From positions 1-33,568 of the forward strand of contig CAMHUC010000040.1 in the NCBI GenBank assembly GCA_946188155.1: a stretch of DNA of 33,568 nt, read 5' to 3'. The DNA comes from an uncultured bacterium. Its GTDB lineage: Bacteria; Bacteroidota; Bacteroidia; Bacteroidales; Bacteroidaceae. Below are positions 7,984 through 17,371 of this stretch, piece after piece. Position 1 is the stretch's first letter; every line of letters starts with the position of its first letter. Both the position numbers and the translations under genes were made by a program. The notes under the pieces are model-generated. The model saw only the letters and a list, made by a program, of their open reading frames with translations, made no database searches and was not told where the DNA came from.

Positions 7984-9453
7984 CTATTCAATCACCACCT
8001 TCACGTTCTCCTGCTTGATGTTGGTGCAGTTGGTAAAGGTGGCATCCTCGTGGGCACGGATGGTGATGTTCTTCAGGTTGATGCCGTCCATGGGCATCTC
8101 GGGCAGTCCGTTGAACTCCATCGCGCGCCCGGCACCGTTGCACACCACGTTCTGGATATTGATGTTGCGGAAGATGGGAGTCGTCTCGTCCACCTTCTTC
8201 TTCGTCGTGTTGTCGGGGCTGACACCTGCTGCCTTGGCCTCGGCCACGGAGATGCCGCCGTAGTACATGTTGAACGTGATGGCGTCGTTGACGATGTTCA
8301 TCATCGAGATGCCGTCGATGTAGATGTTCTCCACGATGCCGCCGCGTCCTCGAGTCGACTTGAAGCGCAGGCCCACGTCGGTGCCCAGGAACTGGCAGTT
8401 CTGCACCTTGAAGTTCCTCACGCCGCCGCTCATCTCCGAGCCCACCACGAAGCCCCCGTGTCCGGCGAACACGGTGCAGCCGCTGACCACCACATTCTCG
8501 CACGGTATGCCGCGCTTGCGCCCGTCGGCATCCTTTCCGCTCTTGATGCAGATACCGTCGTCGCCGGCGTCAAAGCGCGAGTTGACAATGAGGCAGTTCT
8601 TGCACGACTCCAGGTCGAGGGCGTCGCCGTTCTGTGCGAACTCGGGGTTGCGCACCAGCACGTTGTCGATAATCACGTTCTCGCACATCAGCGGATGCAG
8701 GTTCCAGGCTGGAGAGTTCTGGAAGATGACACCTTCGAGCAGCACGTTCTTACAATTGACAAGGCTGACCATCACCGGGCGGAGGAATCGCTTCACGGCG
8801 TTCCACTCCTCGTCGGTAGTGGCATTGGGCACGTTCATGTTGGCACCCTGCTCACCCTTGGCGTAGCCCTCCGAAGGTACCCAGTAGCCCTTCTTCATCT
8901 CCTGGCTGCCGGGGATGGCGAGCAGTCGCTTCCAGTGGCTGTCGGTGACCTTCGAGCGCTTCACGGGTCGCCAGTACTCCCCGCTGCCGTCGATGGCTCC
9001 CTGTCCTGTGATGGCGATGTTGGTGGCACCGTTGGCACTCAGCGGCGACTGGCACCGACGGGTGTCCAGTCCTTCAAAGGAGGTGTCGATCAGCGGGTAT
9101 AGTGTCTCGTCGGGAGCGAACTTGATGACGGCTCCCACCTCCAGATGGAGGTCGATGTTGCTCTTCAGCACGATGGGGCCTGTGAGCCATACGCCCGCAG
9201 GCACAATGAGGTGTCCGCCGCCCCGTTGTGCCAGTGCGTCGATGGCCTTGGCGAAAGCAGCAGTCGAAAGAGTCTGTCCGGTGGGGTCGGCCTGATAGTC
9301 GTTCAGCGACACTTTGGCATCTGGAATGACGGGTGCTGCCACTTCGGGCATGGGGAACGGCAGGTTCTGGGTGTAATTCTTGTACGGGTTGTCGGCACGG
9401 GCACTCAGCGTGATGGCCAGCAGTGCAACGGCAATACTCAGTAGTTTTCTCAT
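7984..9453 (-). CDS. secreted glycoside hydrolase family 28 enzyme (polygalacturonase type)
   Basis: A 489-residue enzyme with an N-terminal signal peptide (MRKLLSIAVALLAITLSARA, cleavage near residue 20), then a right-handed beta-helix of family GH28. The four family motifs are present in order: an NGDALD variant of NTD at 275-280, GDD at 297-299 with the paired catalytic Asp residues, GHG at 331-333, and RFK (variant of RIK) at 363-365. GH28 enzymes hydrolyse galacturonic-acid linkages in pectin; this length and composition suit a periplasmic exo-acting or rhamnogalacturonan-directed type, which is inference. No SusC/SusD pair or sulfatase is nearby, so it is not in a typical polysaccharide-utilisation locus here. 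It lies 14 bases after folK. Confidence 0.92.
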   Translation of the reverse strand: MRKLLSIAVALLAITLSARADNPYKNYTQNLPFPMPEVAAPVIPDAKVSLNDYQADPTGQTLSTAAFAKAIDALAQRGGGHLIVPAGVWLTGPIVLKSNIDLHLEVGAVIKFAPDETLYPLIDTSFEGLDTRRCQSPLSANGATNIAITGQGAIDGSGEYWRPVKRSKVTDSHWKRLLAIPGSQEMKKGYWVPSEGYAKGEQGANMNVPNATTDEEWNAVKRFLRPVMVSLVNCKNVLLEGVIFQNSPAWNLHPLMCENVIIDNVLVRNPEFAQNGDALDLESCKNCLIVNSRFDAGDDGICIKSGKDADGRKRGIPCENVVVSGCTVFAGHGGFVVGSEMSGGVRNFKVQNCQFLGTDVGLRFKSTRGRGGIVENIYIDGISMMNIVNDAITFNMYYGGISVAEAKAAGVSPDNTTKKKVDETTPIFRNINIQNVVCNGAGRAMEFNGLPEMPMDGINLKNITIRAHEDATFTNCTNIKQENVKVVIE

Positions 9454-9467
9454 TGTTGTTAGTCGAA

Positions 9468-9932
9468 TTAGTTGTTATTAATCAGTTCGTTAAGTGGTAT
9501 CATCACGAAATCGCGCTCGTGCATCAGAGGATGGGGAATCTTCAGGTCTGGCTCGTCGACGCTCAGGTCGTCGTAGAGCAGTATGTCGATGTCTATCGGA
9601 CGGTCGGTGTATTGACGAGGCAACGGACTGTCTTCAGTGTCTTCAGACGAATGTATGGATAGACGTTTTTTTCTTCCCAGTTCACGTTCTATCTGTTGGG
9701 TGGCCTGTAGCACCTCGCGGGGCGTCAGTTCGGTATTGACAAGGACGACGCCGTTGAGGAACTTGTGCTCCGACTCGAATCCCCAGGGGTCTGTCTCGAT
9801 GAGCGCAGACTGGCGGACCACCGGGCCTACCCTCCTTCCTATCATCTCTATGGCTTGTGCGATGATAGCCTCGCGCTGGCCCAGGTTGCTCCCCAGTCCC
9901 AGAAACACCTTATGTGTGCCACCATCGTCCAT
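9468..9932 (-). CDS. folK: 2-amino-4-hydroxy-6-hydroxymethyldihydropteridine pyrophosphokinase
   Basis: HPPK transfers pyrophosphate from ATP to 6-hydroxymethyl-dihydropterin in folate synthesis. The 154-residue protein has the family landmarks GLGSNLGQRE (12-21), ETDPWGF, FLNGVV, RPIDIDILLYDD with the Mg-binding Asp pair, and the end motif IPHPLMHERDFVMIPL. Between IERELGRKK and the RPIDIDIL motif is an acidic, Ser-rich stretch (SIHSSEDTEDSPL) that looks longer than usual; its DNA contains a 9-bp tandem repeat (9629-9646). It sits between queA (63-nt gap) and the GH28 gene. Confidence 0.94.
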   Translation of the reverse strand: MDDGGTHKVFLGLGSNLGQREAIIAQAIEMIGRRVGPVVRQSALIETDPWGFESEHKFLNGVVLVNTELTPREVLQATQQIERELGRKKRLSIHSSEDTEDSPLPRQYTDRPIDIDILLYDDLSVDEPDLKIPHPLMHERDFVMIPLNELINNN

Positions 9933-9995
9933 CCCCTCAAATACTCGTTCCTTCGTCTATCCGTCTTAAGACATCGTCCTTTCGTCACCGCTCGT

Positions 9996-11114
9996 CTAAT
10001 CGTCGAGTATCAGCATGGCGTCGCCGAAGCATCCGAACTTATAGCCGTTCTTCACGGCCATGCGGTAGGCCTCGTACACCAGGTCGTAGCCTCCGAAGGA
10101 GCATTCGGTCATCATCATGGTCGACTCCGGGTGGTAGAAGTTGCCTATCATCGCGTTGGCCAGTCCGAACTCGTATGGGGGGAAGATGAACTTGTTGGTC
10201 CATCCGTCGTACTCCTTGAGCAGGCCGTCGGTACCCACGGCCGTCTCGGTGGCGCGCGCCGTGCTGATGCCCACCACGCACACGCGGTGGCCGGCCTGCT
10301 TGGTCTTGTTCACTATCTCGCAGGCCTCCCGCGGGATGATCATCTGCTCTGAGTTCATCTTGTGCTTCGTCAGGTCCTCCACCTCGATGGCCTCGAAGCT
10401 GCCGAGCCCCAGGTGCAGGGTGATGTAGGCGAAGTTGATGCCCCTGATCTCCATGCGCTTCATCAGCTCGCGGCTGAAGTGCAGGCCCGACGAGGGGGCC
10501 GTCACCGCGCCCTCGTTCCTGGCGTAGATGGTCTGGAAGTTGATCATGTCCTCCGGGGTGGCGGGGCGCTTGTCGATGATATAGCGGGGCAGCGGTGCCG
10601 CTCCGAGTGCGAACAGCTCGCGCTTGAACTCGTCGTGCGGACAGTCGTAGAGGAATCGCAGCGTGCGCCCGCGGCTGGTGGTATTGTCGATTACCTCAGC
10701 CACCATGGGGCCGTCATCCTCGAAGAAGAGCTTGTTGCCGATGCGAATCTTACGGGCGGGCTCCACAAGCACGTCCCACAGGCGCAGCTCCTCGTTGAGC
10801 TCGCGCAGCAGGAACACCTCGATCTTGGCGTCGGTCTTCTCCTTGGTGCCGTACAGGCGGGCAGGGAACACCTGGGTATCGTTGAACACGAAGGTGTCCT
10901 CCTCATCGAAGTAGTCCAGGATGTTGCGGAAGTCCAGATACACGGGGTTGCCCTTGTCATCCTTCATGTCCTCACCCTGCTCGTCCTTGCGTGTCATCTC
11001 TATCCGCTGGCTCTTGCGGTGGATGACCATCAGCCGGCACTCGTCGCGGTGGAATGTCGGCTCCAGTGCCACTTGCTCTTCAGGCAGTCTGAAATTGAAT
11101 TGCGATAGTTTCAT
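9996..11114 (-). CDS. queA: tRNA preQ1 ribosyltransferase-isomerase
   Basis: QueA transfers and rearranges the ribose of S-adenosylmethionine onto preQ1 at wobble position 34 of tRNAs, giving epoxyqueuosine. The 372-residue protein begins [30 protein letters not shown]. It carries the family blocks [34 protein letters not shown] and [17 protein letters not shown] [13 protein letters not shown] at the end. It follows truB by 31 bases of 15-nt repeat. The 63-base gap to folK holds a loosely periodic CGTC-rich tract. Two tRNA-modification genes (truB, queA) side by side in this order is a familiar Bacteroidota arrangement. Confidence 0.96.
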   Translation of the reverse strand: MKLSQFNFRLPEEQVALEPTFHRDECRLMVIHRKSQRIEMTRKDEQGEDMKDDKGNPVYLDFRNILDYFDEEDTFVFNDTQVFPARLYGTKEKTDAKIEVFLLRELNEELRLWDVLVEPARKIRIGNKLFFEDDGPMVAEVIDNTTSRGRTLRFLYDCPHDEFKRELFALGAAPLPRYIIDKRPATPEDMINFQTIYARNEGAVTAPSSGLHFSRELMKRMEIRGINFAYITLHLGLGSFEAIEVEDLTKHKMNSEQMIIPREACEIVNKTKQAGHRVCVVGISTARATETAVGTDGLLKEYDGWTNKFIFPPYEFGLANAMIGNFYHPESTMMMTECSFGGYDLVYEAYRMAVKNGYKFGCFGDAMLILDD

Positions 11115-11122
11115 CTATGTTA

Positions 11123-11169
11123 TTTTCGATTTAGCGATTTTCGATTTAGCGATTTTCGATTTTCGATTT
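11123..11169. repeat. 15-nt tandem repeat reaching into the truB 3' end
   Basis: TTTTCGATTTAGCGA occurs at 11123-11137 and 11138-11152, followed by two copies of its first seven bases (TTTTCGA at 11153 and 11160). It fills the queA-truB gap, supplies the truB stop codon (TAA at 11146-11148, minus strand) and encodes the last residues of TruB. Confidence 0.85.
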
Positions 11170-11880
11170 GTTGTCATCCGGGCTGCCGGGCAATTCCCGC
11201 TCTAACCACTCGGGGAACTCGTCGAACGTCAGGCAGTCCTCTATCCTGACGTCGCCCACCCTTGTGCGGCACAGGGCCGTCAGATAGGCCCCGCTGCCGA
11301 GTGCCTCGCCGATGTCGCGAGCCAGCGAGCGGATATAGGTGCCCTTGCCGCACGCCACGCGGATGGACATCTGCATCAGCTCCGGGTCGAAGGCCGTCAG
11401 CTCTATCTCGTCGATCTGCACCGGCTTGGCCGCCAGTGCCACCTGCTCGCCCCTCCTGGCCAGCTCGTAGGCACGGTCGCCGGCCACCATGCAGGCCGAG
11501 AATGCCGGAGGCACCTGCATCACCCGTCCCGTGAAGCGGGGTAGCGTCTGCTCTATCAGCTCGCGGGTGATGTGGCCGGTGGGGTAGCGGCTGTCCACCT
11601 CGTGCTCCATGTCGTAGCTGGCCGTCGTGGCGCCCAGCTGCAGGGTGGCGGTGTACTCTTTGGTGTGCTGCTGCAGCCGCTCTATCTGCTTGGTGGCCTT
11701 GCCCGTGCAGAGGATGAGCACGCCCGTGGCCAGCGGGTCGAGGGTGCCGGCATGGCCCATCTTCACCCGTTTCACGTGCAGCTTCTTCGACACCAGGTAG
11801 CGTATGTGCGCCAGTGCCCCGAAGCTGGTCATGCGATAGGGCTTGTTCACGTATATGTAGGCTCCTTCCTGTACGTTCAT
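11146..11880 (-). CDS. truB: tRNA pseudouridine(55) synthase
   Basis: TruB converts U55 of the T-loop of most tRNAs to pseudouridine. The 244-residue protein has the catalytic motif GHAGTLDPLATGVL with nucleophile Asp48. YDMEHEVDSRYPTGHI and the C-terminal core motif CGKGTYIRSLARDIGEALG follow. It lacks the PUA tail of some long homologues, as is usual for short bacterial TruB. The last eight or so residues (NKSKIENR) are charged and encoded by a tandem repeat that runs into the intergenic gap, so the C-terminus has probably been rewritten by repeat expansion. It starts two bases after the uppP stop, implying translational coupling. Confidence 0.95.
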   Translation of the reverse strand: MNVQEGAYIYVNKPYRMTSFGALAHIRYLVSKKLHVKRVKMGHAGTLDPLATGVLILCTGKATKQIERLQQHTKEYTATLQLGATTASYDMEHEVDSRYPTGHITRELIEQTLPRFTGRVMQVPPAFSACMVAGDRAYELARRGEQVALAAKPVQIDEIELTAFDPELMQMSIRVACGKGTYIRSLARDIGEALGSGAYLTALCRTRVGDVRIEDCLTFDEFPEWLERELPGSPDDNKSKIENR

Positions 11881-11882
11881 AT

Positions 11883-12740
11883 TCAGTCAACCATAGCCAG
11901 TGAGTGCCCCGTGAGCAGCAGCACGAGGATGATGCCGCCCACGATGATGCGGTAGATACCGAAGGCCTTGAAGCCGTATTTGGTGAGGAAGGCCACAAAC
12001 CACTTCATGGCCAGCAGGGCCACCACGAAGGCCACCACGCACCCCAGCAGGAGCATGGTCAGGTTGTGGGGCGTGGCCCACGAGGCATCCTCCTTCAGCA
12101 GGTCGAGCAGGTCGAGCAGCGTGGCCCCGGCCATCGTCGGCACGGCCAGGAAGAAGGAGAACTCGGCGGCACGCTGGCGCGTGAGTCCCTGCGTCATGCC
12201 GCCCACGATGGTAGCCATCGAGCGCGACACGCCCGGAATCACCGAGATGCACTGGTAGAGGCCGATGCGCAGGGCTCGCCGCTCTGTCACCTCATTCCGC
12301 TCCGAGCCCTTGTTGAACAGCCGGTCGCAGAAGAGCATGAACACGCCTCCCGCCACCAGCATGATGGCCACCACCAGCACGCTGTCGAGCAGCCAGTCGA
12401 GCAGTCCCGACTTCTTGGCCAGCAGGCCGATGATGACGGCGGGCAGCACGCCCACGAAGAGAATCCAGTAGAAGTGGAAACGGTGCTTCAGCCGCTGCAG
12501 CAGGCTGCTGCCCGCCGGTGCCGGCGTATTGTCGAGCCGGAAGAAGCGCCGCCAGTAGAGGCACACCACCGAGAGGATGGCGCCAAACTGTATGATAAAT
12601 GTAAAGGCGTGTACGAAGGCGTCGCCCTGCGGCACGCCCAGCATATTCTGTGCGATGATCATGTGCCCCGTCGACGACACCGGCAGAAACTCTGTCAGCC
12701 CCTCCACGATGGCTATGATGATAGTCTGTATCCAGTCCAC
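11883..12740 (-). CDS. uppP: undecaprenyl-diphosphate phosphatase
   Basis: UppP (BacA) recycles the undecaprenyl-pyrophosphate carrier of peptidoglycan and other envelope polymers. The 285-residue membrane protein has about eight hydrophobic segments and both active-site motifs: EGLTEFLPVSSTGH (residues 13-26) and PGVSRSMATI. The frame opens with GTG at 12740; the next residues (DWIQTIIIAIVEGLTEFLP) are where family members begin, so GTG is the likely start. The first base of that GTG belongs to a 12-unit heptamer array that fills the whole gap to the preceding gene. It is followed by truB after two bases. Confidence 0.95.
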   Translation of the reverse strand: MDWIQTIIIAIVEGLTEFLPVSSTGHMIIAQNMLGVPQGDAFVHAFTFIIQFGAILSVVCLYWRRFFRLDNTPAPAGSSLLQRLKHRFHFYWILFVGVLPAVIIGLLAKKSGLLDWLLDSVLVVAIMLVAGGVFMLFCDRLFNKGSERNEVTERRALRIGLYQCISVIPGVSRSMATIVGGMTQGLTRQRAAEFSFFLAVPTMAGATLLDLLDLLKEDASWATPHNLTMLLLGCVVAFVVALLAMKWFVAFLTKYGFKAFGIYRIIVGGIILVLLLTGHSLAMVD

Positions 12741-12823
12741 TATAAACTATAAACTATAAACCGTAAACTATAAACTATAAACTATAAACTATAAACCGTA
12801 AACTATAAACCGTAAACTATAAA
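12740..12823. repeat. 12-unit CTATAAA heptamer array
   Basis: Twelve uninterrupted 7-nt units, 84 bases in all: nine CTATAAA and three CCGTAAA (at 12761, 12796 and 12810). The array begins at the first base of the uppP GTG start codon and ends four bases before the stop codon of the DUF3098 gene, so it is essentially the whole intercistronic spacer. Every frame on both strands contains TAA or TAG. Confidence 0.96.
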
Positions 12824-12827
12824 CTCC

Positions 12828-13049
12828 TTACGATTTGGGCTTGCGAACCACGGCATAGACCATCGACACGAAGCCGAAGAGGCACACCAGCGGGGCCACC
12901 TTTGTGCGGCGCGCGCTGAAGATGTCGGGTTCGAAGGCTGTGTCGGTAGAGCCGGGGCCTGTCATCAGCAGGAACCCGACAATCACGATGACCATCCCCA
13001 CTGCCAGCAGGATGTAGTTCATCTTATCGAATGCAAAATCTCTTCTCAT
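12828..13049 (-). CDS. DUF3098 small membrane protein
   Basis: A 73-residue protein with two hydrophobic helices (about residues 10-30 and 50-68) joined by the segment PGSTDTAFEPDIFSARRTKVAP, characteristic of the Bacteroidota family DUF3098. It begins MRRDFAFDKMNY. Function is not known to me. The constant position between ftsX and uppP in this phylum suggests a link to cell division or envelope synthesis, but that is inference from context. It is flanked on both sides by short-period repeats filling the gaps to ftsX and uppP. Confidence 0.85.
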   Translation of the reverse strand: MRRDFAFDKMNYILLAVGMVIVIVGFLLMTGPGSTDTAFEPDIFSARRTKVAPLVCLFGFVSMVYAVVRKPKS

Positions 13050-13155
13050 AATTCTTAATTCCTAATCGCCAAAGGCGACAACTCATAATTCTTGATTCTT
13101 AATTCTTAATTTCTAATCGCCAAAAGCGGCACCTCACAATTCTAAATTCTAAATT
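13047..13155. repeat. composite AATTCTT heptamer repeat between ftsX and DUF3098
   Basis: Three runs of 7-mers start at 13047 (CATAATT CTTAATT), 13084 (CATAATT CTTGATT CTTAATT CTTAATT) and 13135 (CACAATT CTAAATT CTAAATT). They are separated by two copies of a GC-rich core, TAATCGCCAAA followed by GGCGAC or GCGGCAC; the first copy can form a TCGCC/GGCGA hairpin. The ftsX stop lies in the last unit and the DUF3098 start codon in the first. Confidence 0.85.
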
Positions 13156-14027
13156 TTATACAGCTCCCCCGCCGTCATGCGTAGGAACTTGTTGACCGAG
13201 ATCCAGGAGCACACGGCCGTGATGACGATGCCGAAGAGCATCACCGCGACAGCCGTGATGGCCAGTTCGCGCCAGGTGATGAAGTTCAGGATGTTGGGCT
13301 CGTAGGTATAGAGGCCATACACACAGCCGCCCAGCACGGCAATGGCCAGCAGTGCAGCGATGATGCCCACCAGCAGCCCCTGCCGCATGAAGGGCCTCCG
13401 GATGAAGCCCCAGGAGGCTCCCACCAGCTTCATCGTGTGGATCAGGAAGCGTCGCGAGTAGACGCTCAGGCGCACCGTGTTGCTGATCAGCGAGAAGCTC
13501 ACGAAGGTCAGCAGCAGGGCCAGCACCAGCAAGATCAGGTTGATACGGCTCAGGTTGCGGTTCACGTTGTCCATCAGGTCCTCCTGATAGGCCACGTCGG
13601 CCACCGCCGCCATCTGGCGCAACTCCTTGGCTATCCAGCGCAGCGAGTCGCGGTTGGCATAGTCCGACTTCATCTGCATCTCCAGCGTTGCCACGAAGGG
13701 GTTCGCGCCGAGAAATTCCGACGGGTCGCTGCCCATGGCCTGCGTCTGTTCCTGGAGTGCCTGCTCCTTGCTCACATAGTCGATGTTCTTAGCGTAGGGA
13801 CGGTGATAAAGCTCGCGGCACAGCCGCTTGGCATCGTTCACCGACACGTCCTCGTTCAGCATCACCGTCACCGTCAGGTTCTCCTTCACCCACGACGACA
13901 GGTTCACTGATGTAAGGACAGAGAATACCACCAGTCCGAGCAATACCAGCACCATCGATGTGCTGATACACAAGGTGACCATCTGCATGCCCCTGTGGCT
14001 GCCAGTCCTTTTACTGTATTTGCTCAT
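13149..14027 (-). CDS. ftsX: cell-division ABC transporter permease FtsX
   Basis: A 292-residue inner-membrane protein with FtsX topology: a short cytoplasmic N-terminus, TM1 at about residues 17-40, an extracytoplasmic domain (about 41-165) beginning VNLSSWVKENLTVTVMLNED, and three C-terminal TM helices. FtsX with the ATPase FtsE couples division to peptidoglycan hydrolase activation. FtsE is not in this window. It heads the minus-strand run ftsX-DUF3098-uppP-truB-queA-folK and has its own -7 box at 14060-14067. Its final codons and stop lie in an AATTCTA-type heptamer tract. Confidence 0.93.
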   Translation of the reverse strand: MSKYSKRTGSHRGMQMVTLCISTSMVLVLLGLVVFSVLTSVNLSSWVKENLTVTVMLNEDVSVNDAKRLCRELYHRPYAKNIDYVSKEQALQEQTQAMGSDPSEFLGANPFVATLEMQMKSDYANRDSLRWIAKELRQMAAVADVAYQEDLMDNVNRNLSRINLILLVLALLLTFVSFSLISNTVRLSVYSRRFLIHTMKLVGASWGFIRRPFMRQGLLVGIIAALLAIAVLGGCVYGLYTYEPNILNFITWRELAITAVAVMLFGIVITAVCSWISVNKFLRMTAGELYKI

Positions 14028-14059
14028 TAGCTTACGTACGTAATAATTGAATTCGGCTG

Positions 14060-14067
14060 CAAAGTTA
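14060..14067 (-). promoter_or_regulatory. -7 box of the ftsX operon promoter
   Basis: The minus strand reads TAACTTTG, matching TAnnTTTG, 33 bases before the ftsX ATG. No TTG is found at the -33 distance. It probably drives the whole ftsX-to-folK run. Confidence 0.65.
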
Positions 14068-14073
14068 CAAATA

Positions 14074-14158
14074 AAAATTGAGAATTGGCTATTGATGATT
14101 AATAATTTTGCTGCCGCGACGAAAAATTGTCAATTGTCAATTGTCAATTCTCAATTTT
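14074..14158. repeat. inverted repeat with AATTGTC heptamers before the radical SAM gene
   Basis: Outer arms 14074-14087 and 14145-14158 are perfect 14-bp complements. The right side holds five heptamers: AAATTGT (14124), CAATTGT (14131), CAATTGT (14138), CAATTCT (14145) and CAATTTT (14152). The TTG at 14141-14143 inside the array is placed exactly as a -33 element for the promoter at 14164. Confidence 0.82.
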
Positions 14159-14171
14159 CTTCGTACCTTTG
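14141..14171 (+). promoter_or_regulatory. radical SAM gene promoter (TTG and TACCTTTG)
   Basis: TTG (14141-14143), a 20-bp spacer and TACCTTTG (14164-14171) match the consensus. The ATG at 14180 begins only eight bases after the box, so the transcript would be leaderless or nearly so if the usual spacing to +1 holds. Confidence 0.65.
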
Positions 14172-14179
14172 CACCCCGT

Positions 14180-14956
14180 ATGAGTACGATTATCTATCCA
14201 TCGCCCGTCTTCGGACCAGTACACAGCCGACGACTGGGCATCTCGCTTGGCATCAACCTGCTGCCGCCCGACGGCAAGGTGTGCTCCTTCGACTGCATCT
14301 ACTGCGAGTGCGGATTCAATGCCGACCACCGCCCGCAGCAGCCTCTGCCCACCCGCGACCTCGTGGCCCTGCGCTTAGAAGAGAAGCTGCGGCAGATGGC
14401 TGACGAGGGCCAGCTGCCCGACGTGCTGACCTTCGCCGGCAACGGCGAGCCCACCTGCCACCCCCACTTCGCCGAAATCATCGGCGACACCATCGGCCTG
14501 CGCGACCGCTACTGCCCGCAGGCCAAGGTCAGCGTGCTGAGCAATTCGACCATGATTCACCGCCGGGAGGTACACGACGCCCTGATGCGCGTGGACAACA
14601 ACATACTGAAGCTCGACACCGTCGATGCCGACTATATAAATAATGTAGACCGCCCCAACGCCGCCTACGACGTGCGTGCCGTCATCGAGCACATGAAGGC
14701 ATTCGGGGGCCACCTCGTCATCCAGACCATGTTCATGCGCGGCGAGGTGGAGGGGCGCTCCGTCGACAATACCGGCGAGCACTATGTAGCCCCCTGGCTC
14801 GATGCCGTCGGCGAGATAGCCCCGCGCCAGGTGATGGTATACACCATCGACCGCGAGACACCCGCCTCCGGACTCCTCAAGGCCACGCCCGAGCAGCTCA
14901 ATGCCATCCGCGACCGCGTCATCGCCCTCGGCATCCCCTGCACGGCCAGCTACTGA
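14180..14956 (+). CDS. radical SAM protein of unknown substrate
   Basis: A 258-residue radical SAM enzyme. The cluster motif CSFDCIYC supplies Cys35, Cys39 and Cys42 for the SAM-binding 4Fe-4S centre. FAGNGEPTCHP is the GGE-like motif, and VSVLSNSTMI follows in the TIM-barrel. It resembles the COG0731/TYW1-like group of Fe-S oxidoreductases; the substrate is unknown to me. The opening IIYPSPVFGPVHSRRLGISLGINLLP is typical of these proteins, and the C-terminal part has no extra cluster or RNA-binding domain. The frame is open 72 bases further upstream, but that stretch is a repeat and promoter, so ATG 14180 is preferred. It stands alone, divergent from ftsX. Confidence 0.88.
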   Translation: MSTIIYPSPVFGPVHSRRLGISLGINLLPPDGKVCSFDCIYCECGFNADHRPQQPLPTRDLVALRLEEKLRQMADEGQLPDVLTFAGNGEPTCHPHFAEIIGDTIGLRDRYCPQAKVSVLSNSTMIHRREVHDALMRVDNNILKLDTVDADYINNVDRPNAAYDVRAVIEHMKAFGGHLVIQTMFMRGEVEGRSVDNTGEHYVAPWLDAVGEIAPRQVMVYTIDRETPASGLLKATPEQLNAIRDRVIALGIPCTASY

Positions 14957-15040
14957 CAACTCTGCAAAGGCTCCGTGCCATTCTGCGAAGCCTCCGCGCA
15001 ACTCTACGGAGGCTTCTCGCAACTCTACGGAGGCTCCGCG
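14957..15040. repeat. four tandem 21-bp repeats downstream of the radical SAM gene
   Basis: Four consecutive 21-bp units start at 14957, 14978, 14999 and 15020. The consensus is CAACTCTACGGAGGCTCCGC plus G, with units 3 and 4 most alike and unit 2 most diverged. Each unit contains CGGAG/CTCCG or a remnant, so each can form a small hairpin. The array begins at the first base after the stop codon; 21 equals 3 x 7. Confidence 0.88.
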
Positions 15041-15045
15041 CACCC

Positions 15046-15105
15046 GTAAAGAGCCTCTTTAGCTATGAATTCTCTAGAGAATCCGATGCTGAAGAGGCTC
15101 TTTAC
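15046..15105. terminator. nested palindrome / probable terminator
   Basis: Perfect 14-bp arms (15046-15059 and 15092-15105, GTAAAGAGCCTCTT and complement) enclose a second perfect palindrome, ATTCTCTAGAGAAT, at 15069-15082. It could terminate the radical SAM transcript or extrude as a cruciform. The outer arm echoes the GAGCCT/AGGCTC words of the 21-bp repeats just before it. Confidence 0.6.
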
Positions 15106-15356
15106 TGTCACGGGGGCCATTCACCCGATTGTCAGGAGCCTTCCCTCAAACGCAAGAAGGCTTCCTGCGGGGCTTACACGCGTGCGCGCGCATATAGCAG
15201 CGAATGACAGGAAATACGTGTGCCATCTGTACCATCTGACACCCCATTGTGTCAGATGGTACAGATGGCACACATGTTTTCTGTATATAACAACTATAGT
15301 AAACCGTCTGGCCGAAGAGGCGACGGGTGCGGGTGACGCCGCTGACTGCCCCCCGC
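15106..15356. other. gene-free stretch with hairpins
   Basis: No credible gene is seen. It contains an imperfect hairpin at about 15134-15168 (AGGAGCCTTC against GAAGGCTTCCT, one bulge) and the large palindrome listed at 15218-15273. Open frames across it are in the shadow of the esterase gene or cross repeats. Confidence 0.6.
15218..15273. repeat. perfect 25-bp inverted repeat with 6-base loop
   Basis: Arms 15218-15242 and 15249-15273 are exact complements, and the loop is CCCATT. Each arm contains CCATCTG twice. There is no run of T directly after it, so it is not a standard intrinsic terminator for the esterase gene ending at 15357, although it lies 84-139 bases downstream of that stop. 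Confidence 0.85.
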
Positions 15357-17345
<1,989 letters not shown>

Positions 17346-17371
17346 TTAGAAATACACACGTTTTGCGGCTG

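Noticed and set aside
9933..9995. Heptamer array in the queA-folK gap
   Set aside because: CGTC words recur at mostly 8-nt and uneven spacing, so it does not fit the 7-nt register and may be chance.
12740..12823. CRISPR-like array
   Set aside because: Units are 7 nt and contiguous, with no unique spacers and no cas genes nearby.
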